From NCBI GenBank assembly GCA_934167225.1, contig CAKPLD010000036.1, forward strand, positions 1 to 12,462: a stretch of DNA of 12,462 bases. The letters are read 5' to 3'. This DNA is from an uncultured Clostridia bacterium (lineage in GTDB: Bacteria > Bacillota > Clostridia > TANB77 > CAG-508). The position numbers and the translations under genes are program-made. Below the pieces are notes generated by a model. That model searched no databases. It saw only the letters and a program-made list of their open reading frames with translations, and was not told the DNA's origin. Shown piece by piece: positions 8,701 through 12,462 of this stretch. Numbering within the stretch: position 1 is the first letter of the stretch; each line of letters begins with the position of its first letter.

Positions 8701-9031
8701 TGATGATTTTAATACTAATCCAGATATTAAAATATTTTTAATTTCACTTAAAGCAGGTGGAACTGGTCTTAACCTTACAGGTGCAGATATGGTTATTCAC
8801 TATGATCCTTGGTGGAATGCATCTGCCGAAAATCAGGCAACAGATAGAGCTTATAGAATTGGACAAAAAAATAATGTTCAGGTTTATAAATTAATTACCA
8901 GTAATTCTATTGAAGAAAAGATTTATGAACTTCAACAGAAAAAGTCGGAATTGGTGGATAATATGCTTTCTACAAAGACGTCGTTTATTAGTAAATTTAG
9001 TAGAGATGAGATTATGAATTTGTTTGAATAG
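5714..9031 (+). CDS. SWIM zinc-finger SNF2-family ATP-dependent helicase
   Basis: ATG 5714 follows AAGGAGAG at a normal distance. The 1105-residue protein is a full-length bacterial SNF2 (Rad54/HepA-like) translocase. An N-terminal SWIM motif has Cys74, Cys76, Cys86 and His88 (CxC-x9-CxH). A long middle region of about residues 100-620 resembles the SNF2-associated region of Firmicutes homologues. The first RecA lobe has LADDMGLGKT (Lys670), DEAQ 767-770 and LTGTPIENSLAELW; the second has RLRQICCHP, LISLKAGGTGLNLT and DPWWN (from Asp1031), with the arginines of DRAYRIGQ at 1045 and 1048. Such proteins translocate on double-stranded DNA and remodel protein-DNA or polymerase complexes in the cytoplasm; the exact partner is unknown. 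No motif is missing, there is no in-frame CGG and no frameshift, which makes it a useful internal control for sequence quality. Confidence 0.95.
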   Translation: MQVNKNLSQELYQDAGEARTTKAKRYINQGKVNIIKTNYEDPNNFSITSIVSGSLDEYQVNIEVQKGELEIASCECPDYEANYNICKHIVATLMKFEQTKYWDKDAQIEEREKHIHKNEEYKYRSFNNLISTFYNEELRILSEDEAVMLPAKDKVKFEPKIDYDKFTNTMKLELKIGNKRMYKIKDLPEFYTRMINNEYFKYGEKLEFIHNRENFADEAKPLLDFILKYAEIMKYSNSSDRYGYYYSSSINKAEITLGEGIIDEMYDLLKNKKVNFTYDYTNCKLEFIEKNPEIKFELTKISENELLLKPNIDVFKVAIFNGHKYDYLLIENRLYRCDKEFSDSTLKVIKAFRENYTSEMLLQTKDLKDFYSVIMPKIENNIKVEGLNEEEIEKYQPEKLAVKVFLDYDDNNYLVADVKFCYGDEEFNPLDENAKIKALRNELQENRNLNIIKKSGFMLDVRNLRFIIPNDEQIYEFLTNDINYYMQKFEVMVTDNFKTKEIKEPKLGSIGVKVENNLLNIDLSKLSISPEEIQEVMDKYKIKKKFYRLKDGSFLNLNENEDIEFLDKLSSGTDVNYKDLKNNVIKLPVNRTLYLNELLKKFSNTKTTKNSEYKKIVENLEKDNIDEEIELPKEVKADLRDYQKIGYSWLKTLENYKFGGILADDMGLGKTLQLLTVIESYTEKSSENKMASIVISPSSLALNWMAEAKKFTPNLNVQVISGNANERRKKITDIKNYDLVITSYDLLKRDIDKYKDLDYTFKYIIADEAQYLKNSNTQNAKAIKELKAETRYALTGTPIENSLAELWSIFDYIMPGYLFQYKKFKTMYETPIVKEENQDAMAKLKMLIEPFVLRRTKKEVLTELPEKTITVLNNTMDDEQEKIYMSYLAKAKQEVADQIKVNGFEKSQIMILAALTRLRQICCHPGLFISDYKGESSKLSQCMEIIEDAVSAGHKILLFSGYTSMFDIIQKELTIRNIKYFKLTGSTKVSERIQLVDDFNTNPDIKIFLISLKAGGTGLNLTGADMVIHYDPWWNASAENQATDRAYRIGQKNNVQVYKLITSNSIEEKIYELQQKKSELVDNMLSTKTSFISKFSRDEIMNLFE

Positions 9032-9034
9032 GAA

Positions 9035-9082
9035 TCCAAAGTGCAATTTTTGCGTTTCAAAGTGCAAAAATTGCACTTTGGA
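9035..9082. repeat. 19-bp perfect inverted repeat after the SNF2 gene
   Basis: Arm 9035-9053 is the exact reverse complement of 9064-9082, with a 10-nt spacer. The decamer CAAAGTGCAA occurs directly at 9037 and 9058 and inverted at 9071. It begins four bases after the helicase stop codon. No T-tract follows on either strand, so it is not a standard intrinsic terminator; it could be a 3'-end stabilising hairpin, a protein-binding palindrome or a repeat-element relic. Confidence 0.85.
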
Positions 9083-9103
9083 AAAGAGAATATGAAAAAA
9101 CAC

Positions 9104-9132
9104 TTGCCAAAAGCAAAAATAACGTATATAAT
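9104..9132 (+). promoter_or_regulatory. Promoter of hpf
   Basis: TTGCCA (9104-9109), 17 bases and TATAAT (9127-9132). The transcript would begin near 9139 with a leader of about 77 nt. Around and within this leader are short self-complementary segments: GTGG/CCAC at 9133-9147, GGGA/TCCC between 9168 and 9190, and GTCC/GGAC at 9186-9199. The leader ends in AAGGAGGA before the ATG. It is too short to be the roughly 200-nt raiA-motif RNA. Confidence 0.75.
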
Positions 9133-9215
9133 GTGGATATAAACCACAAAAGGGGTAAAACCACAGTGGGAATACAAAAGGAAAGTCCCTAAGTGGACAA
9201 GAAGGAGGAATTACT

Positions 9216-9743
9216 ATGGAAATAAAAGTTTTAGGAAAGGAAATAAAAGTCACAGAAGCAATTAAGGAATATGTAGAAAAAAAGCTAGATAGAATTGACA
9301 AATATTTTGAAACAGCTAGCGCAGAAGTAACAGTAAGAGCGGAAAAAAATGAACAAATAGCAGAAGTTACAGTAATGGCAAACGGAGAAAATTACAGAGC
9401 AGAAGCTGAAGAAAAAGATTTATATGCATCAATAGACAAAGTTATAGATATATTGGAAGGACAAATAAGAAAAACAAAAACTAAAAAAGAAAAAATGATG
9501 AGAGAAGGTTCTTTAAAAGATATGAACCAAACAGCATCAGAAAAAAATGAAATTAAAAATGAAATTTTAAAATATGGTTATTATGAAATAAAACCACTTG
9601 CACCAGAAGATGCAATGCTTGAATTACAAGAAAGACCAACACATAATTTCTTACCATTTATAAATATTGAAACAAATAAAGTTTGTGTTATTTATAAATT
9701 AAAAGATGGTAAAAATTATGGAATAGTTGAACCAGAAGCTTAG
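9216..9743 (+). CDS. hpf: Ribosome hibernation promoting factor, long form
   Basis: ATG 9216 sits behind a strong AAGGAGGA. The 175-residue product has an S30AE/YfiA-type N-terminal domain (MEIKVLGKEIKVTEAIKEYV, then TVMANGENYRAE) at about residues 1-100. After a charged linker comes the C-terminal dimerisation domain, about residues 120-175 (YYEIKPLAPEDAMLELQE, HNFLPFINIETNKVCVIYK, DGKNYGIVEPE). This two-domain form binds the 30S decoding region and joins two ribosomes into inactive 100S dimers in stationary phase or stress. It has its own promoter and terminator, so it is monocistronic. Its two CGG triplets are out of frame (GCG GAA and AAC GGA). Confidence 0.95.
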   Translation: MEIKVLGKEIKVTEAIKEYVEKKLDRIDKYFETASAEVTVRAEKNEQIAEVTVMANGENYRAEAEEKDLYASIDKVIDILEGQIRKTKTKKEKMMREGSLKDMNQTASEKNEIKNEILKYGYYEIKPLAPEDAMLELQERPTHNFLPFINIETNKVCVIYKLKDGKNYGIVEPEA

Positions 9744-9762
9744 TAATATATGTAAATTTTAT

Positions 9763-9804
9763 AGCTGAAAAATTGCTTGAAGTTAGCAATTTTTCAGCTT
9801 TTTT
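9763..9804 (+). terminator. Intrinsic terminator of hpf
   Basis: A perfect 14-bp stem (9763-9776 with 9786-9799) with a 9-nt loop is followed at once by a T-tract (9799-9804), 19 bases after the hpf stop. Confidence 0.95.
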
Positions 9805-9836
9805 GGCTTTTTAAAAAAATCACAAGACTCCAAAAT

Positions 9837-9865
9837 TTGCAAAATGTCGAAATATGTGGTATAAT
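9837..9865 (+). promoter_or_regulatory. Promoter of the M23 peptidase gene
   Basis: TTGCAA (9837-9842), a 17-base spacer and TATAAT (9860-9865) lie just after the hpf terminator. The transcript would reach the strong ribosome binding site GAAGGAGAG at 9895-9903. Confidence 0.8.
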
Positions 9866-9960
9866 GGAGAACGGTTTCGCTAAAAATAACAATTGAAGGA
9901 GAGTGAATATTTATTTTAAAACCAAATTTATTACATCTTACAAAAGAAATAGCAAAGGTT

Positions 9961-10905
9961 ATGTTAATAATAATAACAGGTTTTTTATTAATTTTAGCGA
10001 TTATATTTATAAAATATAAACCAGTATATGAAGTAACAATTGCAGGAGAAAAACTAGGATATATTGAAAAAGTAGACGAATTTAAAAATTTAATAGAAGA
10101 AAAAATAATTAATCAAGAAGGTGAATATATAGAAAATATTTCCTTAATTCAAGAACCAGAATATAGTTTCAAACTATTAAAAAGAACAAGTAATTTAAAT
10201 ACAGATGAGGTAATTGAAAAATTAAAGACAGCAGATACAGTAATAACATATAAATATTACGAAGTAGCACTAAATAATGAAACCAAATCTTATGTAAAAA
10301 CACTTGAAGAAGCAGAAAAGGTTGTAAATGAAATAAAGAAAGAATTTTCAGAGGATAATTTAGAATTAGACCTTCAAATTAATGAAAAATATACAGAAAG
10401 CATAGAAAGCGTTACTACAAATAATTTAGAAGTTGCAACTGCTAGTGTCGAAAATGCAGCAAAAGAGATGAAAGAAGAAAATGAAAATAAAAGCAAAGAG
10501 GAAGATGCTATTGCTACTGTAAATAATATTAAATTATCTGTATTACCAGTTACAGGAAGAATTACATCAAGATTTGGAGAAAGAAGTTCATTAAGAAGAA
10601 GTACCCATACAGGTCTTGATATTGCATGTACTACAGGAACTGATATAAAAGTAGTATCAAATGGTACAGTTACATTTTCTGGTAAAAAAGGTTCTTATGG
10701 TAATTTAATAATTGTAGATCACGGAAATGGTGTTGAAACTTGGTATGGACATTGTAGTAAATTATATGCTAAAGTAGGAGACAAGGTAAATGCAGGAGAT
10801 GTTATTTCAGCAGTAGGTTCTACTGGTAATTCAACTGGTCCACATTTACATTTTGAAATTAGAATTAATGGAAATTGTGTTAATCCGCAAAATTATGTTT
10901 ATTAG
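9961..10905 (+). CDS. Membrane-anchored M23 (LytM-type) peptidase
   Basis: From ATG 9961 the protein has 314 residues: one N-terminal membrane helix (about 1-18), an extracytoplasmic charged region with coiled-coil tendency up to about residue 195, and a C-terminal LytM domain (about 197-314). Zinc ligands and catalytic residues are present: His216 and Asp220 in HTGLD, His264 in YGH, and His295/His297 in PHLHFEI. Such enzymes cut peptide cross-links in peptidoglycan; family members also work in division or sporulation. The start is uncertain: 9961 has a poor ribosome binding site, whereas GAAGGAGAG at 9895-9903 is 58 bases upstream. In this frame no ATG, GTG or TTG follows it; an ATT at 9913 would add a short cytoplasmic N-terminus (LKPNLLHLTKEIAKV). 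Confidence 0.9.
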   Translation: MLIIITGFLLILAIIFIKYKPVYEVTIAGEKLGYIEKVDEFKNLIEEKIINQEGEYIENISLIQEPEYSFKLLKRTSNLNTDEVIEKLKTADTVITYKYYEVALNNETKSYVKTLEEAEKVVNEIKKEFSEDNLELDLQINEKYTESIESVTTNNLEVATASVENAAKEMKEENENKSKEEDAIATVNNIKLSVLPVTGRITSRFGERSSLRRSTHTGLDIACTTGTDIKVVSNGTVTFSGKKGSYGNLIIVDHGNGVETWYGHCSKLYAKVGDKVNAGDVISAVGSTGNSTGPHLHFEIRINGNCVNPQNYVY

Positions 10906-10994
10906 GAAAAGAGCTAATTCGAACCTACTCTATAATTTTAAAGCCGTGAATAGTAACACAAAATATAATATAAATGGATTTTTTTTGAAAAAAC

Positions 10995-11023
10995 TAGCAA
11001 TTTAATTTTAACTGTGTTATACT
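10995..11023 (+). promoter_or_regulatory. Possible promoter of tmk
   Basis: TATACT at 11018-11023 is a good -10 for the kinase gene; the -35 at the correct 17-base spacing is the weak TAGCAA (10995-11000). The stretch 10906-11059 shows no clear terminator for the M23 gene. Confidence 0.5.
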
Positions 11024-11059
11024 AATTTTGTCAAACAAAAAGAAAGGAACACAATAAAA

Positions 11060-11731
11060 ATGGGAAAATTATTTGTTATAGATGGAACAGATGGAAGTGG
11101 AAAACAAACACAATTTCAAAAACTACAAGAAAGATTAACAGAAGATGGAATAGAATATAAAACAGTAAGCTTTCCAAACTATGATAGCCCAAGTTCTTCA
11201 CTAGTTAAGATGTATTTATCAGGAGAATTTGGAAAAAATGCAAAAGATGTAAGTCCATATATTGCATCAACATTTTATGCAGCAGATAGATATGCAACAT
11301 TTAAAACAGGATATCAAGAATATTATGATAACGGTGGAATAATTTTAGCAGACAGATATACAACTGCCAATATGGTACATCAGGCAGGAAAAATATATAA
11401 TAAAGAGGAAAGAAAAAAATTTTTAGATTGGCTATGGGATTTTGAATTCAATCTATACGGTCTACCTATTCCAAGTGAAGTATTTTTCTTAAACATGCCA
11501 GTTGAAAAATCTATTGAATTAATGAAGAACAGAGAAAATAAATTTACACATAATCAGGCAAAAGATATACATGAAAGCGACACACAACATTTAATAGATG
11601 CATATCGTGCAGCATGTGATGTAGCAAAGGATTATAATTGGTATGAAATAAAATGTATCAAAGAGGGAAATTTAAGAACAATAGAAGACATTCATGAAGA
11701 AATTTACAATGAAGTAAAAAAACATATTTAA
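11060..11731 (+). CDS. tmk: Thymidylate kinase (dTMP kinase)
   Basis: ATG 11060 follows AAAGGA at 11043-11048. The 223-residue protein has the kinase P-loop GTDGSGKQTQ (residues 9-18), the DRY signature in ILADRYTTANMVHQAGK, a SFPNYDSPSS substrate-side segment, and an Arg/Lys-bearing lid region (MKNRENKFTHNQAKDIHESD). It phosphorylates dTMP to dTDP with ATP in the cytoplasm, in the pathway to dTTP. Length is normal and no motif is missing. The gene stands alone here rather than with holB, as seen in some other Firmicutes. It holds one of the two CGT arginine codons that I found in the window; nearly all other arginines are AGA. Confidence 0.92.
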   Translation: MGKLFVIDGTDGSGKQTQFQKLQERLTEDGIEYKTVSFPNYDSPSSSLVKMYLSGEFGKNAKDVSPYIASTFYAADRYATFKTGYQEYYDNGGIILADRYTTANMVHQAGKIYNKEERKKFLDWLWDFEFNLYGLPIPSEVFFLNMPVEKSIELMKNRENKFTHNQAKDIHESDTQHLIDAYRAACDVAKDYNWYEIKCIKEGNLRTIEDIHEEIYNEVKKHI

Positions 11732-11733
11732 GT

Positions 11734-11772
11734 ATATAGGCATAGTAAAAGAAAATGTGACTATGCCTATAT
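11734..11772. repeat. 13-bp perfect hairpin just after tmk
   Basis: ATATAGGCATAGT (11734-11746) is the exact reverse complement of 11760-11772, with a 13-nt loop, starting three bases after the tmk stop. No T-run follows on the + strand, so termination would be inefficient; a 3'-end protecting hairpin is an alternative. Between it and the promoter at 11893 I see only A-rich sequence without a supported gene. Confidence 0.8.
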
Positions 11773-11892
11773 TGCAATATAAAAATCAAAGAAAACAAGA
11801 GAAAAAACAAGATATAATGAGAAAGAATAAAAATATGAAAATTAACGAACAAAAAGAGAATAAAAAGTAATGGCAAAGTGACGAAAAAAGAT

Positions 11893-11920
11893 TTGAAATA
11901 TTGGAAAAATTTGGTATAAT
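11893..11920 (+). promoter_or_regulatory. Promoter of the large structured RNA
   Basis: TTGAAA (11893-11898), a 16-base spacer and TATAAT (11915-11920). Initiation is expected about 11926-11928, right at the start of the 5' strand of the RNA's closing helix. No protein-coding frame follows in the remaining 540 bases. Confidence 0.8.
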
Positions 11921-11925
11921 ATAAC

Positions 11926-12462
11926 GCGATGGTGCATTATTCTAGTCGTACTTTTTTATTGTGAGGGTGGGGCTAAAAATCCACTAAAGGGCATATGAAT
12001 TAGGGCTTCTTGTTTGTGCGCGAAATGCCAGTTTTGTGTGTGAGTAGGAAGAAAGAGGTAAGGGAAGAATATAATGGCATATATTTGTTTACCCTTGTTT
12101 CGCTGAAACTTAAATAAATTTTAAGTAAAACCTATGGTGAGTGCCAAGACACGAAATACATAGAGTAGCCTGTCTTGAGTGAATGTATTGGGATTATTTT
12201 ATCATTTATGAAATTGCATTTGCAAAAGAGACTAGCAATAAATAAAAGTATGTCAAGGAAAACTTCTAGAATGTTTGCCAGAATTAACAGGCAAGGAAAC
12301 TTAAGGATTAAGGTACGGACTTAAGTGGCGATCTGGTGTCTAAAGATTAATTTAGATGTTCCCTTTAAATGGAAACGGCTATGTAGTAATATATAGTAGA
12401 GAATAGAGAAATTCAACCAGACCTAAACCGTAAAATTTACTTGAGTTTTTACCATCTAAAAA
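11926..12462 (+). ncRNA. Large structured noncoding RNA, about 530 nt, family not identified
   Basis: No ORF of useful length exists here on either strand, and base composition is visibly richer in G than the A-rich flanks. GATGGT 11928-11933 can pair with ACCATC 12451-12456, closing the whole molecule. Nested helices: 12020-12025/12098-12103, 12059-12064/12092-12097 and 12068-12073/12080-12085, with loop 12075-12080 complementary to 12025-12030. Further hairpins: 12108-12114/12120-12126, 12145-12151/12171-12177, 12275-12279/12290-12294, 12299-12305/12320-12326 and 12339-12344/12351-12356, with 12332-12337/12416-12421 enclosing the last. The loop segment 12155-12161 is exactly complementary to 12183-12189, an H-type pseudoknot. 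Size and complexity resemble the large RNA classes OLE, ROOL and GOLLD, but I cannot assign one. It lacks RNase P, tmRNA and rRNA signatures. The 3' end and terminator may lie beyond the window. Confidence 0.75.

Noticed and set aside
9139..9215. raiA-motif RNA upstream of hpf.
   Set aside because: The leader is only about 77 nt, far short of that RNA, and holds just small hairpins.
10911..10930. GGTTCGAATT on the minus strand, like a tRNA T-loop.
   Set aside because: No 5-bp T-stem, acceptor stem or anticodon arm can be formed around it.
11817..11870. A 17-codon ORF starting at 11817.
   Set aside because: It has no ribosome binding site, and its low-complexity Lys/Asn composition is as expected from A-rich intergenic DNA.
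11926..11940. GCGATGG resembling the start of a fluoride riboswitch.
   Set aside because: The matching downstream helix and conserved 3' segment of that riboswitch are absent, and the segment is better explained as the closing helix of a much longer RNA.
12016..12462. GTGCG at 12016 as the 5' end of a group II intron, or AGAGACTA near 12227 as a group I R element.
   Set aside because: No domain V or other core elements are visible in the window, and a promoter plus a closing helix start upstream at 11926. An intron continuing past the end cannot be fully excluded.

Overview
The window looks like a very AT-rich Bacillota genome, most likely an uncultivated gut or rumen Clostridia lineage. The signs are an A-rich coding strand, Arg written almost only as AGA, AGGAG-type ribosome binding sites, TTGNNN-17-TATAAT promoters, a clostridial pseudopilin N-terminus and a long-form hibernation factor. 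All genes that I can support are on the + strand.

Layout. Positions 1-1431 hold the 3' part of an AAA-ATPase-like/PD-(D/E)XK gene. Positions 1432-1786 hold a promoter, a leader with a possible 38-aa ORF and a strong terminator-like hairpin. Positions 1787-3177 encode a pseudopilin-anchored protein with 23-residue TpLRR (BspA-like) repeats. Positions 3233-5573 encode a multispanning membrane protein fused to a DPMS-like GT2 glycosyltransferase. Both of these adjacent genes are broken into several frames. Positions 5714-9031 encode a SWIM/SNF2 helicase, followed by a 19-bp perfect inverted repeat. Then come long HPF (9216-9743) with a terminator, an M23 peptidase (9961-10905) and dTMP kinase (11060-11731). 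From about 11926 to the window end there is no gene but a promoter-driven, highly structured RNA of about 530 nt.

Main observation. The two broken genes need three reading-frame changes. All three are in the same direction (+1), and all three fall exactly on an in-frame CGG codon (1874, 2349, 5132). Skipping the C of CGG and reading the next GGA/GGG as glycine restores the frame each time. At two sites it also restores a glycine that the family conserves (the LILAG of the pilin helix and the GKY before the DADD of GT2). I found no other in-frame CGG in about 3,500 codons of the window, although CGG occurs at 13 out-of-frame positions inside the same genes. This fits a lineage in which CGG is unassigned (for example tRNA-Arg(CCG) lost) and acts as a +1 frameshift signal. 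Sequencing indels remain the alternative, but they would have to hit CGG three times by chance.

The second notable item is the RNA at the right end. It has a consensus promoter, a 5'-3' closing helix, several nested helices and at least one convincing pseudoknot. I could not assign it to a known family from memory.

The pilin-LRR protein and the glycosyltransferase are 55 bp apart and probably cotranscribed, so they may form a surface protein plus sugar-transfer pair. The remaining genes are ordinary housekeeping or stress functions, several with their own promoter.
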